A DNA stretch of 17,594 nucleotides from JBBRUG01 sp038247995. GTDB lineage: Bacteria > Chloroflexota > Chloroflexia > Chloroflexales > Chloroflexaceae. The position numbers were made by a program, and so were the translations under genes. The stretch covers positions 1-17,594 of the forward strand of contig JBBRUG010000097.1 in NCBI GenBank assembly GCA_038247995.1, given 5' to 3'. This document shows, piece by piece, positions 1 through 6,008 of this stretch. The stretch's first letter is position 1, and every line of letters begins with the position of its first letter. Below the pieces are notes generated by a model. It saw only the letters and a list, made by a program, of their open reading frames with translations, had not been told where the DNA came from and did no database searches.

Positions 1-1
1 A

Positions 2-223
2 TCTCTTTTCACTCACCAGCATTCATCGGGGCAGCCGTCGCAGGATCTGGAGAGCGTTCAACCGTCCGAGATGATCGCCATCCCGCGCCATCTGTACGCG
101 CGTATTCACGGTCGGTTACAGAAGATCTATGCGCGTTGGCCAGGAGAAGATCTTCGGTGGACAATTGCGACGCTGCAACAGCAACCGACCGATCATCGAG
201 ACGATAGAAAGGCGTCTCGGTAA
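2..223 (+). CDS. Possible 3' end of an unrecognised gene
   Basis: An open frame enters from the left edge and stops at TAA 221-223, giving 73 residues. The middle (about residues 25-58) reads like a real charged, helix-forming protein, with IPRHLYARIHGRLQ and ARWPGEDLRW as typical stretches, and has no cysteine. I recognise no domain. Other frames are also open here, on both strands, so the choice rests only on protein-like composition. It may be a truncated remnant, since its neighbours are also damaged. No function is proposed. Confidence 0.35.
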   Translation, partial: SLFTHQHSSGQPSQDLESVQPSEMIAIPRHLYARIHGRLQKIYARWPGEDLRWTIATLQQQPTDHRDDRKASR

Positions 224-323
224 ACCGTTCGACAATCTTTTGCCGAGCAAGTTGGCGTGAAACGCATGCGGTGTGGTGTACGGGACGAACCCGGTACAGC
301 ACACCGCTTTTTTTGAGGCTTTG

Positions 324-1081
324 ATGAAGCGACGTTCCCTTCTCGCAACCAACCACATCGTCATCATCAGCCTGCTGGTGCTTGCAGTGCTGATCGCATT
401 TTTTCGGTGGCCCGCAGCGAATCCGCTGCCACAGAGCCGTTGGTACGCTACCCCGTTACCGCCCCAACCTCGACGCTCGGCCAGCCTCCCGCGAGCGCGG
501 CTCCGGCCCTCGCTTCGGGCGAAACCACATTCCTTTCCCCCACAGACCTCCTGGCCGGCTGGCAGGTGGTCGATACGCCTCCTGCGCTGCCCGACGAAGC
601 GGGGCGCTGGATTATTCAAGACGGCCTGCTCGTGCAGGACGGCATCGGCCCTGCGGCGTCTCTGAGTGCTGCGTACACGGCGCTGTTAAGCCCGGACGCC
701 TATCAGGATGTCACGATCACCACGACGTTTGCCGATACGCGCAATGGTGCCTTCGGCCTCATCGCCCGCTCCAGTGATGCGGGCGCATATCGCGTACGTC
801 TCCACGCCGATCCATCCTACGACGGTGAAGCACTGGTACTCGAAAAGGTTGTTGGCGGCATTGGTGTGCCGCTGGTGCTGAACGCCGGCGAGCCGCTGCA
901 CCTGCCGCGCACCTGGCACACCCTGAGCCTCAGTGTGGTGGGCGAGACGCTGCGCGTCACCCTCGACGGCGAGCTCGTCGCCCAGGCCGTTGATGCCGCG
1001 CCGCTGCCCGCCGGTCAGGTAGGGCTTGTTGCCCGTGCGCTTGGCGGGATCTCCTTCAACCAGGTTGTCATTCAGGAGTAG
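324..1081 (+). CDS. Exported lectin-fold-like protein with apparent frameshift after its signal anchor
   Basis: ATG 324 has a Shine-Dalgarno GAGG 5 nt upstream and encodes a basic start (MKRRSLLATNH) followed by a hydrophobic segment (IVIISLLVLAVLIAFF), a signal peptide or membrane anchor. That frame then degenerates into Arg/Pro-rich sequence and stops at 665. The convincing mature protein lies in the frame open from GTG 407 to TAG 1079-1081: a Pro/Ala/Ser/Thr-rich linker, then about 170 residues with alternating beta-strand pattern (GAFGLIARSSDAGAYRVRL, WHTLSLSVVGETLRVTLDG, GQVGLVARALGGISFNQV). This resembles concanavalin A-like (LamG/DUF1080-type) domains. The frames meet at a run of six T (399-404); a seventh T would join them. 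The result would be an anchored or secreted beta-sandwich protein. Either the gene is broken, the run is a sequencing error, or expression starts at GTG 407 without a signal. The next gene follows after 3 nt. Confidence 0.6.
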
Positions 1082-1084
1082 ACC

Positions 1085-1507
1085 ATGCACGCTCGTTTTT
1101 CCTTCATCCGCCTGGTTGCCCTGGCTGTGGTGCTGATCACGCCGCCCGCTCCTGGCGCAGCGCAGACGACAGCGCAGACGGCTACGCCGACCTTTGCTGC
1201 GCAATTCGGCGTGCCCAACACCACGCCGGTGAAATTCCCGGCGCTGGCCACGTCCGGTTCCACGGTGCAACTCGCAGCCAGTGTGCGGCGATCTGATGCG
1301 AACGTGTGGGCGATGCAGGCCAGTGACCCGGCCTTCGGCGCGCCGACGCGCCTGGGGCCGGCCGAGGGGCAACCCGACTATTCCTCGACGACGATTGCTG
1401 TTGGGCCGGATGGGACATGGTACGCCGTCTGGATCAACCAGCCTGAGCGCACCATGTATCTGCGCACACTCCCTCCGGGGGTCGTGGTCAAGAGTGTACT
1501 GCGCTAG
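1085..1507 (+). pseudogene. Exported beta-rich protein truncated by IS1-family insertion
   Basis: ATG 1085 lies 3 nt after the previous stop, with AGGAG at 1074-1078. The first 27 residues form a signal peptide (basic MHARFSFIR, hydrophobic core, likely cleavage after GAAQ). The remainder has sialidase or beta-propeller-like repeats (ADVWAM-like strands, VGPDGTWYAVW), but too little remains to name a family. Genuine coding stops around 1479: the last eight codons and TAG 1505-1507 come from the left end of the IS element. The rest of the gene is not found on the right of the element, so the 3' part is missing rather than merely interrupted. It was probably co-transcribed with the lectin-fold-like gene. 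Confidence 0.6.
1480..1503 (+). repeat. Left terminal inverted repeat of the IS1-family element
   Basis: 24 bp starting GGTCGTGGTCAAG, matching the inverted copy at 2272-2295 except at three positions. It encodes the artificial C-terminus of the truncated exported protein. Confidence 0.8.
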
Positions 1508-1986
1508 CAAAGACCGGCGTGGAGCGAGTTGTAATGATTTATGACCATGCGAATGCGGGTACAGTGTAAGGCGACCGACTGGCTGACGGCGAGCGTCTTG
1601 CGGTTGAGGTTGGCGCACCAGTTCCGCAGCGTGAGGTTCAAGCGTTCAACCAGACTGGTTGCTCCCGAGCCTTTCGGCATCGGACGGTGGCGCTTGGATG
1701 GTAACACCAGACGGTAGGGTTCATATTCGTCGGTAGAGCAGATCGCACGTTTGCGATAATCGGCTGGCAACGAGTTCCAGAGCGCCCGACAGGTGTCTGC
1801 GGAACGGTCACCAAAGGCGAGGCCGACGATACGGCGGGAATGGCGTTCCAATGCGACCCACACCCAGACCTTTTCTCCCTTACTGGTCACAAATGACCAC
1901 AGTTCATCGAGTTCCAGCTCGGGTCGCTCATACGCGGGTGTTATCGTCTCACTAATGGGCCGAAACGTTTTTTTTGAGGTAGGCAA
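1504..1986 (-). CDS. insB: IS1-family transposase catalytic ORF (InsB)
   Basis: This 160-residue frame carries the DDE catalytic domain of IS1 transposase. Candidate catalytic residues are Asp in ELELDELWSF, Asp in CSTDEYEPY and Glu in SLVERLNLTLR, with the IS1-typical RKTLAVSQSVALH near the C-terminus. In IS1 the active transposase is a fusion (InsAB') made when ribosomes slip -1 at the end of insA. Here the frames overlap at 1952-1986 and contain a run of eight A (minus strand, 1968-1975). Slippage there gives a continuous reading from the InsA helix-turn-helix through KK-TFRPISET into this domain. The nominal ATG at 1986 is probably unused. The gene looks complete. Confidence 0.85.
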   Translation of the reverse strand: MPTSKKTFRPISETITPAYERPELELDELWSFVTSKGEKVWVWVALERHSRRIVGLAFGDRSADTCRALWNSLPADYRKRAICSTDEYEPYRLVLPSKRHRPMPKGSGATSLVERLNLTLRNWCANLNRKTLAVSQSVALHCTRIRMVINHYNSLHAGLC

Positions 1987-2215
1987 TGATGGTGGGACGA
2001 CTCACGCCGGTGACCCGGCTGATCCCGCGTTGGGAGACCCCCTCGTGGTGGAGTTGATCAATCAGCCCATAGAGCGCCGCCCAGTCACGAGCACCCGCTT
2101 CGGTTGTCGAATAGACGCCGCAGTCATGGCAATGGTACTTCTGACGTCCGCTCTTCCGAACGCCATTCTTCTTGGTGTTCCAACTGCCGCACTTCTTACA
2201 CTGAAGCTTGTCCAT
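1952..2215 (-). CDS. insA: IS1-family InsA, zinc-finger and helix-turn-helix protein
   Basis: This 87-residue protein starts at ATG 2215, 4 nt after a good Shine-Dalgarno (GGGAGGA). A GTG one codon upstream is too close to that site. It has a zinc-binding pattern C6-x2-C9 and C29-x2-C32, then a helix-turn-helix (GVSQRGISRVTGVSRPTIIA). In IS1, InsA binds the terminal repeats and represses transposition, and its N-terminal part is also the DNA-binding half of the InsAB' transposase. It ends KKNVSAH just after the A8 slippery run that leads into insB. Confidence 0.85.
   Translation of the reverse strand: MDKLQCKKCGSWNTKKNGVRKSGRQKYHCHDCGVYSTTEAGARDWAALYGLIDQLHHEGVSQRGISRVTGVSRPTIIAYLKKNVSAH
1968..1975 (-). 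other. A8 slippery run for -1 frameshifting between insA and insB
   Basis: Eight consecutive A on the coding (minus) strand, followed by C, sit at the insA/insB overlap. A -1 slip converts the frame from ...YLKKNVSAH to ...KKTFRPISE. This is the expected IS1 mechanism for producing InsAB'. Confidence 0.7.
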
Positions 2216-2326
2216 CACGTCCTCCCAGCATCAATTCGCTTGACACTGGGACCTGCAAGAACCTTGCCACCCGAAGTACACCCTTGGCCACGACCGGTAC
2301 GGGTATGTTAGTACAAAAGTACGAGT

Positions 2327-2384
2327 GTGTCAATCTGGTACGTCGCTGGTGGTGATAAGCGACGTCAAGGTGCCAGATTGACAC
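2327..2384. repeat. 58-bp interrupted palindrome, MITE-like or hairpin
   Basis: Outer arms GTGTCAATCTGG (2327-2338) and its exact complement (2373-2384), plus inner arms ACGTCGCT (2340-2347) and AGCGACGT (2358-2365). A partial third copy follows at 2413-2429 (GTGCCAATATGGTACGT, 15 of 17 bases identical to 2327-2343). The stretch 2296-2478 shows no believable gene. It could be a small non-autonomous element, a terminator-like hairpin or recombinase-related sites. Confidence 0.6.
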
Positions 2385-2479
2385 GTTCATGTCGAGCTTT
2401 CCTGACCATAGAGTGCCAATATGGTACGTTCTCGACGAAGAGTAATGTCTGACACCTCCAGATGCGCGCCTGCGCTGAC

Positions 2480-2507
2480 GCTGCCGATAATCATCATTAT
2501 CGGCAGC
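2480..2507. other. Symmetric dif-like recombination site (11-6-11)
   Basis: GCTGCCGATAA, a 6-bp centre TCATCA, and the exact inverted arm TTATCGGCAGC. The pairing extends outward to 14 bp per arm around a 4-nt centre (2478-2509). The 28-bp geometry and the inner ATAA/TTAT match Xer dif sites (E. coli dif has arm end GCGCATAA and a 6-bp centre). It lies 111 bp upstream of the tyrosine recombinase start. That it is the substrate of this enzyme is inference. Confidence 0.45.
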
Positions 2508-2531
2508 GTGGCGGTACCAAACCCCACGTTC

Positions 2532-2593
2532 ATTGCCGATAAGGTGTTGATCTCCGTGGGTTGGCGTGCTATAATCGCGCTGCCGATAAGGTG
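2532..2593 (+). repeat. Direct repeats of the dif-like arm bracketing the recombinase promoter
   Basis: TGCCGATAAGGTG occurs exactly at 2534-2546 and again at 2581-2593. With flanks, the second copy reads GCTGCCGATAA (2579-2589), identical to the arm at 2480-2490. One copy ends next to the -35 box and the other covers the expected transcription start, an operator-like layout that suggests autoregulation. Confidence 0.55.
2547..2575 (+). promoter_or_regulatory. Sigma-70-type promoter of the tyrosine recombinase
   Basis: -35 TTGATC (2547-2552), 17-nt spacer, perfect -10 TATAAT (2570-2575). The expected start near 2582 leaves a leader of about 37 nt before the Shine-Dalgarno AGGAGGG (2608-2614) and GTG 2619. 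Confidence 0.6.
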
Positions 2594-2618
2594 CAACATC
2601 GTTTTGCAGGAGGGAATT

Positions 2619-3614
2619 GTGGATCTGATCACCCGCTACTTGGAGACTCTACGCGAACCCGCCTCCCATCGAGCGGCCCGGGCTGATCTGCGAATCTTTT
2701 CTGTGTGGTGGGAAGAACAGCGCGGGCGGGCCTTCGACCCAACCCAACTGCTCGCAAAAGACGTGACCGCCTGGGTGCGCTATCGGCAGGACGTTGAGGA
2801 GCGGAAGCCGGCGACAATCAATCGTGGCCTTTCAACGCTGCGCCGTTTTTCTGAATGGCTCATCGACGAGCGGATCATCCACGACAATCCGATGCGTGGC
2901 ATTCGCGATCTCCCTCTTGAAGATCGCGGCCCGCGGTCTCTGCCTGACGACGCGGTCGATGCCATCCTGCGCGCCGTGCAGAACGAAGCGGACAAAGCGC
3001 TTCGCCTGCGTGATGGAGCCCTCCTGGCCCTCCTCGCCTACGCTGGCCTGCGCTCGCAGGAAGCGTGTGATGTCCAACTCCGCGACCTTGATTTCGACGG
3101 TGGCAGTGTAATCATTCGGAAGGGCAAGGGGCGTAAAGCACGGCGCGTCCCGCTCCACAGCGACGCTGTAACCCTCCTGCGCCGCTACCTCCGCGAACTG
3201 CGCTGCCCTGACGGTCTCCCAGGTATCGGCAGTGATGCCGAGCGAGAGCCGCTGCTCGTGGCACAAGATCGGACGAAGCCAGAGCATCCATTAGAGCCGG
3301 GGATAAGCACCCGCCTCGTGCGCCATCAGATTGATCGGCTCTGCCATCGGGCCGCCGGACAGTTGCGGGTAGCGGCAAAGAAGGAGCCGCGCCTCGAACG
3401 GGTTGGCCAACTGCTCCAGATGGCCGACCAACTCGAGTCAGCCTCACCCCATACCCTGCGCCATTCGCTTGCCAGACGCATGCTCAAACGTGGCGCCGAT
3501 CTCAGCGAGGTGCAGCGCATCCTCGGCCACTCGCGCCTGAACACGACTGGCATGTATACGGTGCCCGATGACAACGATCTACGTGATGCGATCGAGCGGG
3601 CGGGCATCTCTTAA
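2619..3614 (+). CDS. Tyrosine recombinase / integrase, XerC/D-like
   Basis: I place the start at GTG 2619 because AGGAGGG lies 4 nt upstream and a strong promoter ends at 2575. The frame is open further upstream, but that part crosses the dif-like palindrome and promoter. The 331-residue product has an N-terminal SAM-like core-binding domain (about 1-95), then the catalytic domain with R145 (YAGLRSQE), a beta-hairpin lysine in KGKGRKARRVPL, H278-x-x-R281 (PHTLRH), H304 (LGHSRLN) and nucleophile Y313 (GMYTV). All residues needed for strand cleavage are present. Length and spacing resemble Xer proteins, with an extra helical segment (about 240-270) before the HxxR motif. It may resolve or integrate DNA at the dif-like site upstream. 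It converges on the caspase gene, whose stop is 14 nt away. No excisionase or other phage or ICE gene is visible. Confidence 0.88.
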   Translation: MDLITRYLETLREPASHRAARADLRIFSVWWEEQRGRAFDPTQLLAKDVTAWVRYRQDVEERKPATINRGLSTLRRFSEWLIDERIIHDNPMRGIRDLPLEDRGPRSLPDDAVDAILRAVQNEADKALRLRDGALLALLAYAGLRSQEACDVQLRDLDFDGGSVIIRKGKGRKARRVPLHSDAVTLLRRYLRELRCPDGLPGIGSDAEREPLLVAQDRTKPEHPLEPGISTRLVRHQIDRLCHRAAGQLRVAAKKEPRLERVGQLLQMADQLESASPHTLRHSLARRMLKRGADLSEVQRILGHSRLNTTGMYTVPDDNDLRDAIERAGIS

Positions 3615-3627
3615 GAGCCACCACTGA

Positions 3628-4665
3628 TCATCTGATCAGCGCTAGAATCCGATCACGCTCGGCCCGCAGTGCGGGCGGTGCGTTCGCTTCATTCAGGGCG
3701 AGATACAGTTCCAGTTCAGCTAGTCGGCGCACCTGCTGTTCCAGGTCGCTGCCGAGCGTGCCACCCTGCCAGCCGGGCCGCAGGGCCACGGCAATGTTGG
3801 CGTCGAGTTGGCTGGCGTAGAAGAGGGGCTCTTGCTGCAACGGCAGGCCGCGATAGGTGATCCGTTGCGCATCGGCAGGTACCTGCGCGCGGAGGTACGC
3901 GAAGAGTTCAAAGATTCCCATCCCCGCGCCGTCGCCCGGCACCTTCCCGCGCAGCGCGTCGAGCAGGTGCGCGCCGAAGGTGGTGTGCTGCGGGTGGACG
4001 CCCGAACGCGCGCCGGACTTCTGCTGCGGCCGCGAAGAGGAGATCACCACCTGCTGCCCGCTGCCGACCACCAGCGGCTCGTAGAAACTCGGCGGCGGCG
4101 CGGCCCCACTGAGCACAGCGGCGTCCGGTGCGAGCACGGCATCACCGACGCCGCCGGCGTGGCAGCAGTTCAACAGCACCACCAACCGCTGCGCGCGCTC
4201 GCGGATCTTCGCAATCCGGCGTTGGAACAGCTCGGACGTAAGGCTGCTCGCGGCCAGGTTGGCGAGGTCGGCATCATACGGCAGCAAAGCGTAGTCGCCG
4301 TCAACCGGCTCGCCGTGGCCGGAGAACATGATCAGCGCAGTGCCGCCGGCGGCATTATGGGCCAATTCCTCCAGCGCATCGAGGATGTTGGCGCGGGTGG
4401 CCTTCGCATCGGTGAGGACGCGCACCTGGTCGGCAGGATACGCCGCCACTTGCGGGTTGCGCAGAAGCGCGGCCAGTTCGCGGGCGTCATTGGCCATGGT
4501 GTCGCCGTCAACGCGGAGCCGTGCAGCGCGGTAGTCAGCGACGCCGATGATCAGGGCGTGGCCGGAGGTGAAATGTACGCCGTCGGCGCTGAGGGTTGAC
4601 GGCGTCGGCGCTGAGGGTTGACGGCAGTGACGCGTGACGCGTGACGTGTGACGCGTGACGCGCGC
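3628..4665 (-). CDS. Caspase-like (C14) peptidase domain without a canonical start codon
   Basis: The open frame runs from after TGA 4668-4666 to TGA 3630-3628. A clear caspase domain begins HALIIGVADYRAARLR (first strand, about 4560-4510), continues through NDARELAALL, then the catalytic His in MFSGHGE (codon 4317-4315) and the catalytic Cys in LLNCCHAGG (codon 4164-4162). Both residues are present, so the peptidase could be active. The C-terminal tail (about 50 residues) is helical and charged. The first ATG (4497) would delete strand 1, and no ATG, GTG or TTG lies between it and the upstream stop. Either the domain was the second half of a protein beginning at 5156 and is now frameshifted by tandem repeats (4581-4662), or it starts at CTG 4554, which overlaps the upstream stop as CTGA. 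Bacterial caspases act in cell-death and immune pathways; that role here is inference. Confidence 0.8.
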   Translation of the reverse strand, partial: ARVTRHTSRVTRHCRQPSAPTPSTLSADGVHFTSGHALIIGVADYRAARLRVDGDTMANDARELAALLRNPQVAAYPADQVRVLTDAKATRANILDALEELAHNAAGGTALIMFSGHGEPVDGDYALLPYDADLANLAASSLTSELFQRRIAKIRERAQRLVVLLNCCHAGGVGDAVLAPDAAVLSGAAPPPSFYEPLVVGSGQQVVISSSRPQQKSGARSGVHPQHTTFGAHLLDALRGKVPGDGAGMGIFELFAYLRAQVPADAQRITYRGLPLQQEPLFYASQLDANIAVALRPGWQGGTLGSDLEQQVRRLAELELYLALNEANAPPALRAERDRILALIR

Positions 4666-5156
4666 TCAACAGGAGACGGCGTCGCCGCAGATGGTGGGGT
4701 GGGAGCGCTTTTGTTCCGGCTGAAGTCGATTGCGCCGATGGTCAGGTTGCCGTGGAGGTCGCCGGCGATGGCCGTGCCGACGTTGGCATTCCCGCCGACC
4801 GTCTGGTTGTGTTGCCGCGGCGGCGCGGCGGATGGGCTCTGGGCGGCAATCACTTGCGCCAGCGCCAGCAACTCCTGTGCTGCGGTCGGCTCGTTGCGGA
4901 ACACCTCAACGATGCGCTGCTCGACCTGCTGCTGGAGCGCCGGGTTCGCGAGCTCGTCCTCATAGAGCGTCAGGGCCGCCTCCGCCTTCTTGTGGCCGTG
5001 AAACCGTTGCGTCAGCGTCGTCCAAGCCCGGTCGAGCAGCGTCAGCGACGTATCTGTCGTCTCCTCGCCGATCTTTGCCAGCGCGCCGGCGGCGATCAGC
5101 GGCGAGATGTAGGTCAGCACCGTGCGGGCGGCATCGGCGAGGGCGATTGGTTCCAT
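4551..5156 (-). CDS. Helical protein with RHIM/amyloid-like motif, probable partner or N-terminal half of the caspase
   Basis: ATG 5156 is preferred over ATG 5198 because AAAAGGA lies 7 nt before it. The 201-residue product has an N-terminal helical region (1-106, MEPIALADAARTVLTYIS; a second helical block EAALTLYEDELANP), a Gln/Asn/Gly-rich strand-turn-strand segment at 118-141 (QTVGGNANVG then IAGDLHGNLTIG), and a Pro/Ser/Arg-rich tail. The order small helical domain, GNxxxG/IxG amyloid-like segment, effector is known from bacterial signalling proteins that recruit caspases or other death effectors by amyloid templating; whether this motif forms amyloid is inference. The tail (VERASRVTRH...) is encoded by the tandem repeats and ends at TGA 4553-4551, inside the first caspase strand in the other frame. 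The gene diverges from the toxin-antitoxin pair. Confidence 0.65.
   Translation of the reverse strand: MEPIALADAARTVLTYISPLIAAGALAKIGEETTDTSLTLLDRAWTTLTQRFHGHKKAEAALTLYEDELANPALQQQVEQRIVEVFRNEPTAAQELLALAQVIAAQSPSAAPPRQHNQTVGGNANVGTAIAGDLHGNLTIGAIDFSRNKSAPTPPSAATPSPVERASRVTRHASRVTAVNPQRRRRQPSAPTAYISPPATP
4581..4662. repeat. Two adjacent tandem-repeat tracts (2 x 22 bp, 5 x 7 bp) at the caspase junction
   Basis: A 22-bp unit (CGTCGGCGCTGAGGG-start) is repeated exactly at 4581-4602 and 4603-4624. Three bases later five heptamers follow (TGACGCG at 4628, 4635, 4649, 4656 and TGACGTG at 4642). Both unit lengths equal 1 modulo 3, so any single-unit change moves the reading frame. On the coding strand no frame of either unit contains a stop. 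Confidence 0.85.
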
Positions 5157-5242
5157 GAATGTATCCTTTTGCTTGACAGGCACTCCGACCCGTGTCATCC
5201 TATCAAATCAGAACACATGACGGCGTGTGAAAGGAACCGTGC

Positions 5243-5476
5243 ATGAGTGCTACGAATACGCCCGGCTTCGAGAACGTACTGGCGCTGGCCCGGCGCTTAC
5301 CGCCCGCCGATCGCCTCCGGCTGATCGCCCAACTGGCTCCCGATCTCGCCGCCGCCCTTGCCCCAGGATCCGCAGACGATGCTTGGGATGACTTGCTGCG
5401 CTTTGCCGACGAGACGAGCCAACTGCCGCCCGCCGGGCAGGACAGTGCCGATGTTTTGAGCGCGATGCGTCGTTGA
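5243..5476 (+). CDS. Small antitoxin-like protein upstream of PIN toxin
   Basis: ATG 5243 follows AAAGGAA (about 8 nt upstream). The 77-residue acidic protein has an Arg/Leu-rich helical first half (ALARRLPPADRLRLIAQL) and an acidic, flexible second half (SADDAWDDLLRFADE). No ribbon-helix-helix or AbrB fold is evident, so the call rests on its size and its position 3 nt before a PIN-domain gene, the usual antitoxin-toxin order. In VapBC pairs the antitoxin neutralises the nuclease and autorepresses the operon. A perfect -35 box TTGACA at 5173-5178 lies in the divergent gap, but no well-spaced -10 is clear. Confidence 0.6.
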   Translation: MSATNTPGFENVLALARRLPPADRLRLIAQLAPDLAAALAPGSADDAWDDLLRFADETSQLPPAGQDSADVLSAMRR

Positions 5477-5479
5477 CAT

Positions 5480-5911
5480 ATGTATACCATCGATACCAGT
5501 GTCTTTGTCAATGCGGTGGAACCGCTTGAGGTCGATCATGTCGATAGTCGGCGCCTGCTCAGCATGATTCGCACTCGGCGACTGCCGATGTACGAACCGA
5601 CGTTGGTACTAGCTGAGGTGGCCGGCACGGTTAGTCGCCTCCGCGATGCGACACGCGCTGCACGCCTGGTGGCAATCCTTCAACGCCTCCCCCAGCTTCA
5701 TTTTATCGCCCTCGACCACGCAACGGCCCAGCGTGCCGCAGCACTTGCCGGCGCCCATCGCCTGCGCGGCGCCGATGCGGTCTATGCGGCGGTTGCCCAG
5801 ACCCATCAAACGATCCTGGTATCGCGTGATCGTGAACATCTGACTCGGCTCGCAACAATCATCCCTGTTCAGCATCCTACTGCTGCACTGGCTGCCCTGA
5901 CGACGCCGTAA
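5480..5911 (+). CDS. vapC: PIN-domain ribonuclease toxin, VapC type
   Basis: This 143-residue protein starts MYTIDTSVFVNA, the classical PIN opening. The four acidic metal ligands are visible: D5, E46 (LVLAEVAG), D99 (LRGADAVYAAVA) and D117 (LVSRDREHL). VapC toxins cleave tRNA or rRNA when freed from the antitoxin. It begins 3 nt after the antitoxin stop, so the two are translationally linked. Length and motif spacing are normal and nothing suggests inactivation. It stabilises or guards the neighbouring region only by inference. Confidence 0.85.
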   Translation: MYTIDTSVFVNAVEPLEVDHVDSRRLLSMIRTRRLPMYEPTLVLAEVAGTVSRLRDATRAARLVAILQRLPQLHFIALDHATAQRAAALAGAHRLRGADAVYAAVAQTHQTILVSRDREHLTRLATIIPVQHPTAALAALTTP

Positions 5912-5919
5912 CGCGCCCA

Positions 5920-5947
5920 CAGTGATCCTGCTCCCACTGGATCACTG
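5920..5947 (+). terminator. Hairpin after vapC
   Basis: CAGTGATCC (5920-5928) pairs exactly with GGATCACTG (5939-5947) across 10 nt, starting 9 nt after the vapC stop. There is no T-run, so it is not a classical intrinsic terminator; it may stabilise the 3' end or act from the opposite strand. A further CAGTGATCC copy occurs at 6018-6026. Confidence 0.4.
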
Positions 5948-6008
5948 AAGCGCTGAGCGGATGAGGCCACTGAATTGATGCCAGTGCCGAATCAGTGCGT
6001 TCATCACC

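Larger units (their letters stand above)
1480..2295 (-). mobile_element. IS1-family insertion sequence, about 816 bp
   Basis: The element carries insA and insB on the minus strand with the arrangement of IS1. I found matching 24-bp ends at 1480-1503 and 2272-2295 (inverted), identical at 21 of 24 positions and both starting GGTCGTGG when read inwards. The left repeat directly abuts the insB stop. IS1 elements usually make 8-9 bp target duplications; here the flanks (CCTCCGGG on the left, GGTACGGG on the right) match at only 5 of 8 positions. The interrupted gene also does not continue to the right. A rearrangement or deletion at one end after insertion is likely. Both ORFs look intact. Confidence 0.85.

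Noticed and set aside
686..1618. Long minus-strand open frame (310 codons)
   Set aside because: It is antisense to two plus-strand genes and the IS end, is rich in Arg/His/Gln/Pro with no domain, and has poor composition; a GC-rich shadow.
2421..2618. Upstream 66-codon extension of the recombinase frame
   Set aside because: It crosses the palindrome and a good promoter; the ribosome site AGGAGGG fits GTG 2619.
3808..4599. Plus-strand open frame antisense to the caspase (263 codons)
   Set aside because: The minus strand shows clear caspase motifs with both catalytic residues; the plus frame has only Arg/Gly/Val-rich sequence.
4752..5246. Plus-strand open frame antisense to the amyloid-motif gene
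   Set aside because: Composition is that of a reverse shadow, and its end overlaps the antitoxin start.
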